From NCBI RefSeq assembly GCF_028553785.1, contig NZ_CP067136.1, positions 2,664,501 to 2,728,500 of the forward strand: a DNA stretch of 64,000 nt, in the 5' to 3' direction. A program made the position numbers and the translations under genes. Each line of letters begins with the position of its first letter. The stretch's first letter is position 1. Below are positions 18,912 to 29,050 of the stretch, in pieces. This DNA is from Paracoccus fistulariae. GTDB lineage: Bacteria; Pseudomonadota; Alphaproteobacteria; Rhodobacterales; Rhodobacteraceae. Below the pieces are notes generated by a model. The model was not told the DNA's origin and made no database searches. It saw only the letters and a list, made by a program, of their open reading frames with translations.

Positions 18912-20363
18912 ATGAGCACGCTGCAGGACAAGCGCAAGTTCTATATCAACGGCCAATGGGTGGATCCGGTCAAGACCAATGATCTTGAGGTGATCGACCC
19001 TTCGACCGAGGACCCCGTGGCGGTCATTTCGCTGGGCGATCAGGCCGATACCGATGCCGCCGTTGCCGCCGCCAAGGCCGCTTTCCCCGGATGGTCCCAG
19101 ACCCCCCCGGCCGAGCGGTTGGCGCATATCGAAAGGATCCTTGAGGTTTACGAAAAGCGGGCCAAGGACATGGCCGCCGCCATCACCGATGAGATGGGCG
19201 CCCCGCAGGATATGTCGCTGGACGATCAGACCGGCGCGGGCAGCTATCACATCCGGAATTTCATCACCGCCTTCAAGAATTTCGAATTCGTGAAGCCGCT
19301 GGGCGATCACGCTCCGACCTCGATGATCTCGTGGGAGCCTGTCGGCGTCGTCGGTCTGATCACGCCCTGGAACTGGCCGATGAATCAGGTGACGCTGAAG
19401 GTGATCCCGGCCCTGTTGGCGGGTGATACCTGCGTGCTGAAACCGTCCGAGATCGCGCCGCTGTCCTCGATGGTCTTTGCCGAGATCGTGGATGAGGCCG
19501 GTCTGCCGCCGGGTGTTTTCAACCTGGTGAATGGTGACGGCCTGGGGGTGGGGACGCAGCTCTCCACCCATCCGGATGTGGCGATGATCAGCTTTACCGG
19601 TTCGACCCGTGCGGGGATCGCGATCAGCAAGGCGGCCGCAGATACGTTGAAGAAAGTCGCGCTGGAACTGGGCGGCAAGGGCGCCAACCTGATCTTCGCC
19701 GATGCCGACGATCAGGCCGTGGTTCGCGGCGCAACCCATTGTTTCTACAACAGTGGTCAGTCCTGTAATGCACCGACGCGGATGCTGGTCGAACGCTCGG
19801 TCTATGATCGCGCGGTGGAAACCGCGGCCCGGGTGGCCGAGGAAACGCCGGTCGCCACGGCCCATCAGCCGGGCGCCCATATCGGCCCGGTCGTCAGCAA
19901 GCAGCAATGGGACAAGATCCAGGATCTGATCCAGAAGGGAATCGACGAAGGCGCCCGTCTGGTCGCCGGTGGCACGGGCCTGCCCGAAGGCGTCAATCGC
20001 GGCTATTACGTGCGCCCGACGGTCTTTGCCGATGTCAGCAATGACATGACCGTGGCGCAGCAAGAGATCTTTGGCCCGGTTCTGTCGATCATCCCCTTCG
20101 ACAGCGAAGAGGAAGCAATCCGGATCGCGAATGACACACCTTACGGTTTGACGAATTATGTCCAGACTCAGGACGGCCAGCGGCGCAACCGTCTGGCCCG
20201 CAGCCTGCAATCCGGCATGGTCGAGATGAACGGCGTCTCACGTGGGGCAGGGTCGGCCTTTGGTGGGGTGAAGATGTCGGGCCGCGCCCGTGAAGGCGGT
20301 CTGAGCGGCCTGGAAGAGTTCATGGATTCCAAGGCGATCAGCGGTTGGGATCGGGAAGCATAA
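18912..20363 (+). CDS. NAD(P)-dependent aldehyde dehydrogenase
   Basis: A 483-residue enzyme of the ALDH superfamily oxidising an aldehyde to its acid. The cofactor region TPWNWPMNQ, the Rossmann motif FTGSTRAG, the general-base segment LELGGKGANL and the catalytic site FYNSGQSCNAPTRM with its Cys are all intact. The start is ATG 18912, because GGAGG lies 5 bases upstream; an in-frame ATG at 18900 would overlap that site. Substrate is not determined by sequence. Monocistronic with its own terminator. Confidence 0.92.
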   Translation: MSTLQDKRKFYINGQWVDPVKTNDLEVIDPSTEDPVAVISLGDQADTDAAVAAAKAAFPGWSQTPPAERLAHIERILEVYEKRAKDMAAAITDEMGAPQDMSLDDQTGAGSYHIRNFITAFKNFEFVKPLGDHAPTSMISWEPVGVVGLITPWNWPMNQVTLKVIPALLAGDTCVLKPSEIAPLSSMVFAEIVDEAGLPPGVFNLVNGDGLGVGTQLSTHPDVAMISFTGSTRAGIAISKAAADTLKKVALELGGKGANLIFADADDQAVVRGATHCFYNSGQSCNAPTRMLVERSVYDRAVETAARVAEETPVATAHQPGAHIGPVVSKQQWDKIQDLIQKGIDEGARLVAGGTGLPEGVNRGYYVRPTVFADVSNDMTVAQQEIFGPVLSIIPFDSEEEAIRIANDTPYGLTNYVQTQDGQRRNRLARSLQSGMVEMNGVSRGAGSAFGGVKMSGRAREGGLSGLEEFMDSKAISGWDREA

Positions 20364-20389
20364 GCTACTGATCTGATGATGAAAAAAGG

Positions 20390-20420
20390 CGGTGGCAGGG
20401 CGAGCCTGTCACCGTTTTTT
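20390..20420 (+). terminator. Rho-independent terminator of the aldehyde dehydrogenase
   Basis: 10-bp stem (20390-20399 with 20405-20414, one G-U pair), loop of five, then six T. Confidence 0.88.
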
Positions 20421-20533
20421 CTTTGGCCGACAGCATTTGTGCGGAAAGGAATAGGCAGGTTTTTATCCATTAACTTGTTTTGCACCGCCGCTGGGGCAAA
20501 ATTCCGCGGGTCTTTGTTGTGCGAGGTAGCCCG

Positions 20534-21298
20534 ATGGCTGAGGGAAATGGATCGACCGGACCGCTTGTGATTATCAAGCGCAGTTCCGGCGCGGCTGAAG
20601 AAGGCCATCACGGCGGTGCCTGGAAGGTCGCCTATGCCGATTTCGTGACCGCGATGATGGCGTTTTTCCTGCTGATGTGGCTGCTGAATGCGACCACCGA
20701 AAAGCAGCGCGCGGGGCTGGCGAATTACTTCAACCCCACCGTCGCCAGAATGCCCGGTGCCGAAGGTGACGGCGTGGAAGAGGGCGTTCGCTACAGCGTG
20801 ACGGATCCTCTGCCTGACAGCGAAAAGGCCGGTGATTTCGACCAGATCGCGCAAGAGATCCAGAACCAGTTGACCGGAACCGGCGCCGAATCGATGCAGC
20901 TTACAAATCTGCTGAAACATGTCGTCACGCGCATGACGGATGAGGGGCTGGTCATCGAACTGACCGATCTGACCGACGAATCGCTCTTTATCGAAGATAC
21001 GGCGCAGGCGCGGCCCGTTCTGCGCGAATTGGCGCGCATATTGCCGCCGATTCTGGGCAATATGCGCAATGACATCGCGATTTCCGGCCATGTGCGCGCC
21101 TATCCCGAAGTACTGAAAACCTCGCCCGTCTGGGCGCTCTCGGACGCGCGGGCGCATGCGGTCCGCAACCTGCTGGAGCAGGCAGGCTTGGATGCAAAGC
21201 GCGTCCAGCGTGTGTCCGGCTATGCCGATCGCAAGCAGCGTTCGGGCAATCCGATGGACCCGGTGAATAACCGGATAGAGGTGATTTTACTGAGATAG
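20534..21298 (+). CDS. motB: flagellar motor stator protein MotB
   Basis: A 254-residue stator subunit that, with MotA, conducts the ions driving flagellar rotation and anchors to peptidoglycan. The single membrane helix contains the key segment KVAYADFVTAMMAFFLLMWL, with Asp36 equivalent to the proton-binding Asp of E. coli MotB. The C-terminal half is an OmpA/MotB-like domain (ISGHVRAYPE, NNRIEVILLR). GAGGT precedes ATG 20534. motA is not adjacent. First gene of the flagellar island. Confidence 0.92.
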   Translation: MAEGNGSTGPLVIIKRSSGAAEEGHHGGAWKVAYADFVTAMMAFFLLMWLLNATTEKQRAGLANYFNPTVARMPGAEGDGVEEGVRYSVTDPLPDSEKAGDFDQIAQEIQNQLTGTGAESMQLTNLLKHVVTRMTDEGLVIELTDLTDESLFIEDTAQARPVLRELARILPPILGNMRNDIAISGHVRAYPEVLKTSPVWALSDARAHAVRNLLEQAGLDAKRVQRVSGYADRKQRSGNPMDPVNNRIEVILLR

Positions 21299-21383
21299 GG
21301 CCGATGGATGGCCGGGCATTAGCCGAATTTTAATCCGTCTTCCCGATGATGAAGGACAACGACAGTCAAGAAAAGGTCTCTCC

Positions 21384-22700
21384 ATGTCTATGTCCTCTGC
21401 AATGAATGCCGGGGTGTCCGGGCTAGCCGTCAATTCGACTCGATTGGCAACGATCTCGGACAATATCGCGAATTCCGGCACCTACGGCTATAAGCGGATG
21501 GAGACGGAATTCAACGCGTTCGTGCTGAACCAGCATCGGACTGCAGGGGTCCATTCAGCCGGCGGCGTTCGCGTATCGACCTATCGCGTGGTCGACGACG
21601 ATGGCGCATTGGTGACCACGACACACCCGTTGGACCTGGCGGTTTCTGGCAGTGGGATGCTGCCGGTGACCTCGGCCGTCGATCTGGACAATGGCTTTGA
21701 AGAGATGCCCTTCATGATGACCAGAACCGGGTCTTTCCGGCCTGACAATAACGGTGTTCTGCGAACCGACGCTGGGTTGGTTCTGATGGGCTGGCCTGCA
21801 TCCTCGGATGGCACAGTGCCGCTCAGCTCTCGCGACGCGGTTGGCGCTTTGGAGCCGATCCGACTGGCCGTGAACCAAACCGCCGGCGACCCGACAACGC
21901 GGGTCAATCTGGGCCTGAACCTGCCCGCGACCGAAACGGAGCCGACGGCAAGCGGCGATCCTTATTCGCTGAAGGTGGAATATTTCGGCAATCTCGGCAC
22001 GGCTGAGACGCTGGAAATGACGTTTACACCCGACACCAGTGACCCCACGGGCATGTCCAGCAGATGGACCATGGAAATCCGTGATTCTGCCGCTGACCCA
22101 GCGTCGAATCTGGTCGGATCCTATCAGATCGACTTCGATGAAACGGCGGCCAATGGCGGAAGCATCGCAAGCGTCACGACGCTTACCGGTGGCGCCTATG
22201 ATCCGGCGAGCGGGACCCTTCCTCTGACGCTGCACAATGGTGCGATCGATCTCTTTATCGGAACGCCGCTGGGAACAACGGGTGTGCGACAGCTTTCGGC
22301 CAGCTTCTCGCCAACCAATATCAGCAAGAACGGGTCCCCGGTGGGGCAGCTGGCTGGCGTCGCCGTGGATGAAGACGGCTTCTTGAAGGCGACCTACGAT
22401 ACAGGCTTTATCAAAACCCTCTATCAGATCCCATTGGTCGATGTGCCGAACGAAAATGGCCTGACCTCGGTGGACGGTCAGGCCTTCAAGATCTCGACGA
22501 CGTCGGGCGGCTTCTTCCTGTGGGATTCGGGCGACGGTCCGACCGGCGCGATCCAGGGTTATGCAAGAGAATCCTCGACCACGGACGTGGCGCAGGAACT
22601 GACCCATCTGATCCAGACCCAAAGGGCCTATTCCTCGAATGCGAAGATTATCCAGACCGTCGACGAGATGTTGCAGGAAACAACCAACATCAAACGCTGA
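21384..22700 (+). CDS. flgE: flagellar hook protein FlgE
   Basis: A 438-residue subunit of the hook, the joint between rod and filament, exported by the flagellar type III system. The N-terminal rod motif SGLAVNSTRLATISDNIANS and the C-terminal QTQRAYSSNAKIIQTVDEML form the coiled-coil ends shared by axial proteins. The middle contains variable surface domains. Followed 31 bases later by flgK. Confidence 0.93.
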   Translation: MSMSSAMNAGVSGLAVNSTRLATISDNIANSGTYGYKRMETEFNAFVLNQHRTAGVHSAGGVRVSTYRVVDDDGALVTTTHPLDLAVSGSGMLPVTSAVDLDNGFEEMPFMMTRTGSFRPDNNGVLRTDAGLVLMGWPASSDGTVPLSSRDAVGALEPIRLAVNQTAGDPTTRVNLGLNLPATETEPTASGDPYSLKVEYFGNLGTAETLEMTFTPDTSDPTGMSSRWTMEIRDSAADPASNLVGSYQIDFDETAANGGSIASVTTLTGGAYDPASGTLPLTLHNGAIDLFIGTPLGTTGVRQLSASFSPTNISKNGSPVGQLAGVAVDEDGFLKATYDTGFIKTLYQIPLVDVPNENGLTSVDGQAFKISTTSGGFFLWDSGDGPTGAIQGYARESSTTDVAQELTHLIQTQRAYSSNAKIIQTVDEMLQETTNIKR

Positions 22701-22731
22701 TGCCGCATCTTGATAACGGCAGGAGATTGAA

Positions 22732-24189
22732 ATGAGTATCGCAAAAGCACTGTCAAACGCGGTGTCCGGCCTGACGGCAACGGCGCGAGGTACCGAAACC
22801 GTTGCAGCAAATCTCGCGAATGCGATGACGCCGGGCTACGCGCGACGAGAGATGGCCGTATCTGCACAGACCCTTGGTGGCAGTGGTGGCGGCGTGCGCA
22901 TTGACGGGATCGCGCGGATCGTCAACGCCAGCTTGATGGCTGAAGCGCGATCAGCAGAAGCAGCCCGCGCCAATGCGGCCACTCTTTCGACTTATGCGAG
23001 CCGTATGGAAGAGGCGATCGGGATAGCGGGCGATCCTGGCAGCCTTGGCGCTGCGCTGACGGGCTTCGAGACGGCTTTGCAATCTGCTGCCAGCCGACCG
23101 GATGATGAGGTCCGCCTGGCGCAGGCAGTGGACGCCGCCGACCAGCTTGCCAGAGTTTTGAATTCTGCATCGACCGAGGTGCAGAAAAGCAGAAGTGCTG
23201 CTGATCAGGCGATTTCCCGCGATGTTGCAGCGCTGAATGTGGGGTTGGAGCGGGTTGCCTATCTCAACCGGCGAATCGCGGTGATCGAAGCCGAGGGGCG
23301 GGACAGCTCGTCCCTGGTTGATCAGCGGCAAAGACTGGTCGATGACATCGCAAAGATCGTCCCGGTTCAGGAAGTTGCACGGGAAGGCGGCAAGATCGCC
23401 TTGTTTACCAAAAGCGGTGCAGTTCTCTTGGATGGCAGCAGACCTGCCGAGATATCTTTCACTGCGGCACATGAAATCTCCGCGGATCGGACCGTCGGTT
23501 CTGGTGCGTTGTCACGGATTCAATTCGATGGAGCAGAGCTGACCGAAAGTCAGATGAGGCTTTTTTCCGGCGGCTCGTTGGAGGCGAATTTCACGATCCG
23601 AGATGAGCTGGCACCGAAGCTGCAAAATGATCTGGATGCACTCTCATTCGATCTGCATCAACGTTTGACTGACAGTACGGTCGACCCAACACTGACCGCG
23701 ACCTCAACCGGGCTTTTCACGGATGCGGGCAACCGCGCCGATGCCACAAGCATCGTTGGCCTGGCGGGTCGTGTCAAGGTTAACGCGGCCGTGCGCCCCG
23801 GCGACGGCGGCCAGCTGTGGCGGATGCGCGCAGGTACTCACGCCGCTGCACCGGGCGTTACAGGTGACAATTCGCTTCTTCGGGCGATGACGGCCGCGCT
23901 GAACAAGCCATCCGGTGCACTTGCCGGAAGTGATTTCGAGGGGGTGGCAAGTCTCTCAGGGCGCTTTGCACTGGTTGAATCCCGCGTCTCGACCATCCGC
24001 GTCAACGCCGAGGCAGAGACCGCCATCCGCAACGGCCAGGCAGATACGATCTCATCCCGCTTCATGGGGGATGGCGTGGATAGCGATGCCGAGATGCAGA
24101 AACTGCTGCAATACGAACAGGCCTATGCGGCGAATGCGCGCGTTATTCAGGCCGTAAACGACATGATGGATCAGTTGCTGAGGATTTAA
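22732..24189 (+). CDS. flgK: flagellar hook-associated protein FlgK (HAP1)
   Basis: A 485-residue junction protein between hook and filament. The ends carry the axial-protein motifs (SGLTATARGTETVAANLANA near the start and LLQYEQAYAANARVIQAVND near the end). It is shorter than enteric FlgK, as is usual in this group. The stop directly abuts the flgL start (TAAATG), implying coupled translation. Confidence 0.92.
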   Translation: MSIAKALSNAVSGLTATARGTETVAANLANAMTPGYARREMAVSAQTLGGSGGGVRIDGIARIVNASLMAEARSAEAARANAATLSTYASRMEEAIGIAGDPGSLGAALTGFETALQSAASRPDDEVRLAQAVDAADQLARVLNSASTEVQKSRSAADQAISRDVAALNVGLERVAYLNRRIAVIEAEGRDSSSLVDQRQRLVDDIAKIVPVQEVAREGGKIALFTKSGAVLLDGSRPAEISFTAAHEISADRTVGSGALSRIQFDGAELTESQMRLFSGGSLEANFTIRDELAPKLQNDLDALSFDLHQRLTDSTVDPTLTATSTGLFTDAGNRADATSIVGLAGRVKVNAAVRPGDGGQLWRMRAGTHAAAPGVTGDNSLLRAMTAALNKPSGALAGSDFEGVASLSGRFALVESRVSTIRVNAEAETAIRNGQADTISSRFMGDGVDSDAEMQKLLQYEQAYAANARVIQAVNDMMDQLLRI

Positions 24190-25206
24190 ATGACAGTTCA
24201 CTCTATCGGCGATCAGGCCCGTTCCTTCGCGCTGCAAGCAGCGTCCAATCGTATCAAGACAAACCTGTCGGTGCTGACATCCGAGCTGTCCAGCGGTGAA
24301 GTTCAGGATCTGGGTGCTCGGCTTCAGGGCAACACTCAGGGTATTGCGGACATCACCTCACGGCTGGCGATGTTGTCGCAATTGCAGCGAAACGCGACCG
24401 AAGCCGCTGCGCAAGCCCAGGGCATGACGGATGTGCTCGATTCGGTGCGCAGCCTGACCGGTACGATCAGCCTCAACCTTTTCATTGAGACCTCGACCAC
24501 CCTTGAACCGGTGATCAAGGTGCGGGCTGCTGAGTCGGCTGGCGCTCTGGAAGCGGTCGTGAATCGGCTGAACGGCGCTGTCGCGCAGCGTCATTTGTTT
24601 GCGGGGGCGAACAGTGACACGGCTCCGCTGATCTCTGCAACGGATATTCTGGACCAGTTGGAGATCTTCACCGCGGGCCTCAGCAACGCAAGCGATATCA
24701 GTGCCGCCGTGGCCGCTTGGTTTGATGCGGCGCCGGGCGGCGGTGGGTTCCTCGATACGGCCTATGCGGGGTCCACCAATCAGATCCAGACTTTGCAGGT
24801 CGGCGAGAATGTCAGTGTTGCCCTGTCGACAACTGCTGCCACGCCAGCTATTCGTGAACAGTTGAAGGGCCTCGCTACCGCGGCCCTGGTCGATCGGGGA
24901 CTGCTGGCAGGACAGCCGCAGGAGCAACGGGCATTATTGCACGGCGGTGGCAAGCTGTTGCTGGATGCGAGCTCTGCTCTCGCGCAGGAGATGGCGCAGA
25001 TAGGTTACATCCAGCAGCGGATCGAGCTCGCGCAGACCGAGGGTAGCGCAGCAAGCGCAACGCTGGAAATCATGCGAAATGAGATTCGCGGCGCCGATCC
25101 CTACGCCACGTCGGTCGCCATCAGCGAAGCGGAAACCCATCTTGACGCGCTATATGCCGTCACCGCCCGGCTGTCGAAGCTGCGTCTTGTGGATTATCTG
25201 AGATGA
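24190..25206 (+). CDS. flgL: flagellar hook-associated protein FlgL (HAP3)
   Basis: A 338-residue second junction protein, similar to flagellin ends. The N-terminus SIGDQARSFALQAASNRIKTN and the helical C-terminus ATSVAISEAETHLDALYAVT match FlgL/flagellin-like proteins. Its stop overlaps the start of flgI by 4 bases (ATGA). Confidence 0.88.
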   Translation: MTVHSIGDQARSFALQAASNRIKTNLSVLTSELSSGEVQDLGARLQGNTQGIADITSRLAMLSQLQRNATEAAAQAQGMTDVLDSVRSLTGTISLNLFIETSTTLEPVIKVRAAESAGALEAVVNRLNGAVAQRHLFAGANSDTAPLISATDILDQLEIFTAGLSNASDISAAVAAWFDAAPGGGGFLDTAYAGSTNQIQTLQVGENVSVALSTTAATPAIREQLKGLATAALVDRGLLAGQPQEQRALLHGGGKLLLDASSALAQEMAQIGYIQQRIELAQTEGSAASATLEIMRNEIRGADPYATSVAISEAETHLDALYAVTARLSKLRLVDYLR

Positions 25207-26303
25207 TCAGGTTTTGGACCCTCGTTTTCGCGATCCTGCTGCCGATTCAGGCCATGGCCGCCCCTGTTCGTTTGAAAGATCTTGCCGATTTCGATGGTGT
25301 GCGCGGCAATGATCTTGTGGGCTATGGTTTGGTCGTGGGTCTTGACGGAACGGGTGACAGTCTGCGCAACGCCCCGTTTACCGAGGAAATGCTGGCCGGA
25401 TTGCTGGAACGTCTGGGTGTGAACGTCACGGATGACGCGCTACGTTCGAAAAATGTTGCAGCGGTCGTGGTGACGGCGACATTGCCGCCCTTCGCAAGAT
25501 CGGGCAGTCGGATCGACGTCAGTGTGTCGACGATCGGTGACGCCAAAAGCCTTTTGGGCGGCACCTTGGTGATGACGCCGCTGAAGGCTGCGGATGGGAA
25601 TATTTACGCTGTCGCCCAAGGGTCGATCATCGCAGGCGGTGTCGCGGTTGAGGGCGAGGCGGCCCGGGTCGTCCAAGGCGTGCCAACGGCCGGCGCCATC
25701 CCGGTCGGCGCGCGGGTAGAGCGCGAGGTCGAGTTCGACTTTGCTGCGGTGCAGAATATCAGGATCGCGCTGCGAAATGCCGACTTCACGACGGCAACAC
25801 GGGTCGAAGATGCGATCAACCGGGATTTCAACCGCCGCCTGGCCGTGGCGCAGGACAGCGGCACGATTGTTGTCGAATTCCGCCAACTGGGCGACGTTAA
25901 CCCTGCGCGCGTGCTAGGCCGTATCGAAAACCTTCTCATCGAACCAGAGGATCGCGCGAAGGTGGTGATCGACCATAAGGCGGGCACCATTGTGATGGGT
26001 GAACAGGTGCGGATTTCACGTGTCGCTGTATCGCAAGGATCGCTGACGCTGCGTGTCAGTGAGGCGCCGCTGGTTTCTCAGCCCAATCCGTTTTCGGCCG
26101 GCGAGACGGTCACCGTGCCTCGCACGATGGCGGAGGTCAGAGAAGAACCTGGCATAGGCTTTGCAGAAGTGTCGAGTGAAACCTCGTTAAGCGATCTTGT
26201 GGAAGGACTGAATGCGCTTGGCGTCAGGCCGCGGGACATGATTGATATCCTGAAATCCATCCACGCAGCGGGCGCGCTTCATGCTGATCTCATTATCGAA
26301 TAG
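25203..26303 (+). CDS. flgI: flagellar P-ring protein FlgI
   Basis: A 366-residue periplasmic protein forming the ring around the rod in the peptidoglycan layer. A Sec signal peptide (MIRFWTLVFAILLPIQAMAA) is followed by the family motifs VRLKDLADFDGVRGNDLVGYG and LVVGLDGTGDS, and the C-terminal EGLNALGVRPRDMIDILKSI. Its assembly partner FlgA is encoded in the right half of the island. Last gene of the left flagellar operon. Confidence 0.96.
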   Translation: MIRFWTLVFAILLPIQAMAAPVRLKDLADFDGVRGNDLVGYGLVVGLDGTGDSLRNAPFTEEMLAGLLERLGVNVTDDALRSKNVAAVVVTATLPPFARSGSRIDVSVSTIGDAKSLLGGTLVMTPLKAADGNIYAVAQGSIIAGGVAVEGEAARVVQGVPTAGAIPVGARVEREVEFDFAAVQNIRIALRNADFTTATRVEDAINRDFNRRLAVAQDSGTIVVEFRQLGDVNPARVLGRIENLLIEPEDRAKVVIDHKAGTIVMGEQVRISRVAVSQGSLTLRVSEAPLVSQPNPFSAGETVTVPRTMAEVREEPGIGFAEVSSETSLSDLVEGLNALGVRPRDMIDILKSIHAAGALHADLIIE

Positions 26304-26601
26304 CCGAATCGGCGATCCCGGCCGCTCGTGCCGCGAGGCTGATCCTTAAGTTAAGAGGCAACCGCTGTACTGCCGATGCCGCAAGACGCTGCCGTTTGGC
26401 GATGTGAGATGGTTAATCCCCTGACCGCTGCTGCAGGGCCTGGCGGTAGAGCGGCGCGTTCTCAGCGATCTTCGCTGGACGCACGTTGAACGAATTGCGT
26501 CCTGTGGCGATGTGGCGGGCGGAGATAAGTGATATAGGGTGCGTGACATGATCGGGCGGATCACTTAGAAAACGCCCAGACAGGCTTATTTGGTGTCATG
26601 T
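26304..26601. other. intergenic region with a possible gene remnant
   Basis: 298 bases between flgI and rmlC. The rmlC promoter should lie here. On the minus strand, one frame is open from about 26589 to a stop at 26413-26415 with no start codon. Its product looks protein-like at the end (GRNSFNVRPAKIAENAPLYR). It may be the 3' remnant of a gene cut off when the rhamnose operon arrived. I do not recognise it. Confidence 0.35.
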
Positions 26602-27159
26602 ATGAAGATAGAAGCGCTGAAGCTTCCAGGGGTTCTGTTGCTGACCCCGGCGCGCCACGGCGATGCGCGCGGCTTCTTTTCGGAAAGCTGGAACAGGAAA
26701 ACCCTGCGCGAGACTGGTGTCGACCTGCCGGAATTCGTGCAAGACAACCACTCTCTCTCGCATAAGGCGGGCACCCTTCGCGGTTTGCATTACCAGGCAC
26801 CGCCTTTCGCGCAGGGCAAGCTTGTTCGCTGTGGCAGGGGGGCTCTGTTTGACGTTGCCGTTGATGCGCGCCGAGGCAGTCCGACCTATGGGGAATGGGT
26901 CGGCGTCGAGCTGTCTTACGAGAATGGGCAGCAACTTTGGGTGCCGCCCGGGTTCCTGCACGGCTTCGTGACCAAAGAGCCGGATACCGAAATCATCTAC
27001 AAATGCACCGCCCATTATGACCGCGTCAGCGACGGTGGCGTGCTGTGGAACAGCCTTGGCATTGACTGGGGTCTGGACGATCCTGTTCTGTCCGAGAAAG
27101 ATGAAAAACTGCCCGAATTCGAAAATTGGGCCTCACCCTTTGAGTTCGGAGCGTTTTGA
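26602..27159 (+). CDS. rmlC: dTDP-4-dehydrorhamnose 3,5-epimerase
   Basis: Third enzyme of dTDP-L-rhamnose synthesis. The 185-residue cupin contains the catalytic-His motif [11 protein letters not shown] and the segment [10 protein letters not shown]. The start ATG 26602 ([14 protein letters not shown]) matches the family. First gene of a four-gene operon in which every junction overlaps by a few bases; its stop shares bases with the rmlB start (TGATG). Confidence 0.95.
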   Translation: MKIEALKLPGVLLLTPARHGDARGFFSESWNRKTLRETGVDLPEFVQDNHSLSHKAGTLRGLHYQAPPFAQGKLVRCGRGALFDVAVDARRGSPTYGEWVGVELSYENGQQLWVPPGFLHGFVTKEPDTEIIYKCTAHYDRVSDGGVLWNSLGIDWGLDDPVLSEKDEKLPEFENWASPFEFGAF

Positions 27160-28193
27160 TGAAAATTCTGGTGACAGGTGGTGCGGGCTTTATCGGCTCG
27201 GCAGTCGTCCGGCTTGCAATCCAGCGCGGGCATTACGTCGTCAATCTTGATGCTTTGACCTATTCGGCCAATCTGGCGAATATCGCCGAGGTTGCGGACA
27301 GCCCGAATTACAGTTTCGTGCAAGCGGACATCCGGGACCGCGATGCGCTGGATGCGATCTTTGACGAATATCAGCCCGACGCGGTGATGCATTTGGCAGC
27401 AGAAAGCCATGTGGATCGCTCGATCGACGGGCCAGCAGCCTTTATCGAAACCAATGTGATCGGCACTTTCAACCTTCTGGAGGCTGCGCGCGCCTATTGG
27501 CAGAAGAACGCAAAGCCCGATTTCCGCTTTCATCACATTTCGACGGATGAGGTTTTCGGCAGCCTCGGGGAAGATGGGCAGTTTACCGAAACCACGCCCT
27601 ACGATCCGCGCAGCCCTTATTCCGCCAGCAAGGCGGGGTCAGACCATCTGGTCCGCGCCTGGCACGAAACCTATGGGTTGCCGGTCGTTCTGACCAACTG
27701 TTCCAACAATTACGGGCCGTATCATTTCCCGGAAAAGCTGGTGCCGGTTGTCATTCTGCGCGCTCTGGCCGGAGAATCCATCCCGGTCTATGGCGATGGC
27801 GGCAATATCCGCGACTGGCTCTACGTCGAAGATCACGCCGATGCCCTGCTGCTGGTGCTGGAAAAAGGCGAAAACGGGCGCAGCTACAATATCGGCGGCG
27901 AGAATGAGGCACGGAATATCGATCTCGTGCGGACGATTTGCACCCATATGGATGAGATGCATCCCGAAGGGGCGCCTCATGACCGTCTGATCACCTTCGT
28001 GACCGACCGGCCGGGCCATGACCGTCGCTATGCCATCGACCCAGAGCGGATCCGCGATGAATTGGGCTGGCGTCCATCCGTCACTGTCGAGGAAGGTCTT
28101 CGGCGCACCGTCGAATGGTATCTGAACAATCGCGACTGGTGGCAGCCGCTTCTGAGCCGCGATGGCGTCGGCAAACGCCTGGGACAGGGCTGA
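27159..28193 (+). CDS. rmlB: dTDP-glucose 4,6-dehydratase
   Basis: Second pathway enzyme, 344 residues, of the short-chain dehydrogenase superfamily. The NAD-binding motif TGGAGFIG is at the N-terminus. The catalytic ISTDEVFG (Thr-Asp-Glu) and YSASKAGSD (Tyr-x3-Lys) are intact. The ATG at 27159 overlaps the rmlC stop, and the stop overlaps the rmlD start (TGATG). Confidence 0.96.
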   Translation: MKILVTGGAGFIGSAVVRLAIQRGHYVVNLDALTYSANLANIAEVADSPNYSFVQADIRDRDALDAIFDEYQPDAVMHLAAESHVDRSIDGPAAFIETNVIGTFNLLEAARAYWQKNAKPDFRFHHISTDEVFGSLGEDGQFTETTPYDPRSPYSASKAGSDHLVRAWHETYGLPVVLTNCSNNYGPYHFPEKLVPVVILRALAGESIPVYGDGGNIRDWLYVEDHADALLLVLEKGENGRSYNIGGENEARNIDLVRTICTHMDEMHPEGAPHDRLITFVTDRPGHDRRYAIDPERIRDELGWRPSVTVEEGLRRTVEWYLNNRDWWQPLLSRDGVGKRLGQG

Positions 28194-29050
28194 TGTCGCG
28201 ATTCCTGGTCTTCGGGCGCTCTGGTCAGGTCGCCCGCGAGTTGGCGACCCTGCTGCCCGATGCCGATTTTATGGGCCGAGAGCAGATCGATCTGGTGCAG
28301 ACCGACCGGATCGCCGCCGCGATCGAAGAGCTGCGTCCCGCGGCGATCATCAACGCCGCCGCCTATACGGCCGTCGACAAGGCCGAAACCGAGCAGGATC
28401 AGGCCCGGCTGCTGAACAGTGACGCGCCTGCGCGGATGGCGCGTACGGCGGCCCGCCTTGACATCCCGTTTCTGCATATTTCGACAGATTACGTCTTTGA
28501 CGGCTCGGGCGATCAGCCTTGGCAAGAGGGTGACGCGACCGGCCCCTTGGGTATCTATGGAAAAACCAAGCTGGCCGGAGAGCGCGAAATTGCGGCTCAG
28601 GATGGTCGGTGGGCGGTGATGCGAACCTCTTGGGTGTTTTCGCGTCACGGCAACAATTTCGTCAAGACGATGCTGCGATTGGGCCGCGAACGCGACGCGC
28701 TGAACATCGTCGCGGATCAGGTTGGCGGGCCCACCGCTGCCGCAGATATCGCCAGGACGCTGGTCCAGATGGCCAATGACATGGTGGCGGGCGGAGAGGT
28801 CCGGGGCCTCTACCACTATTCGGGCGCATCGGCGGTCAGCTGGGCGGATTTCGCGCGAGAGATCTTTGCGCAGGCGCAGATCGACTGCGAGGTGCGTGAT
28901 ATCGCGACGGCGGATTATCCAACGCCCGCACGCCGACCGGGAAATTCCCGGCTGGATTGTTCGCGGCTTCAGAAAGACCTGGGCGTCCGACAGCCTGATT
29001 GGCGCGAAGGACTGCGCAATGTGCTAGTGGAATGGGACAAGATAATATGA
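28193..29050 (+). CDS. rmlD: dTDP-4-dehydrorhamnose reductase
   Basis: Final reductase making dTDP-L-rhamnose, 285 residues. The nucleotide-binding start FLVFGRSGQVARELA, the segment INAAAYTAVDKAE and the catalytic YGKTKLAGE are all present. ATG 28193 overlaps the previous stop, and the ATGA at 29047-29050 couples it to rmlA. Confidence 0.94.
   Translation: MSRFLVFGRSGQVARELATLLPDADFMGREQIDLVQTDRIAAAIEELRPAAIINAAAYTAVDKAETEQDQARLLNSDAPARMARTAARLDIPFLHISTDYVFDGSGDQPWQEGDATGPLGIYGKTKLAGEREIAAQDGRWAVMRTSWVFSRHGNNFVKTMLRLGRERDALNIVADQVGGPTAAADIARTLVQMANDMVAGGEVRGLYHYSGASAVSWADFAREIFAQAQIDCEVRDIATADYPTPARRPGNSRLDCSRLQKDLGVRQPDWREGLRNVLVEWDKII

Noticed and set aside
18582..20210. Long frame opposite the aldehyde dehydrogenase
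   Set aside because: Covers two genuine genes and has a composition typical of antisense translation.
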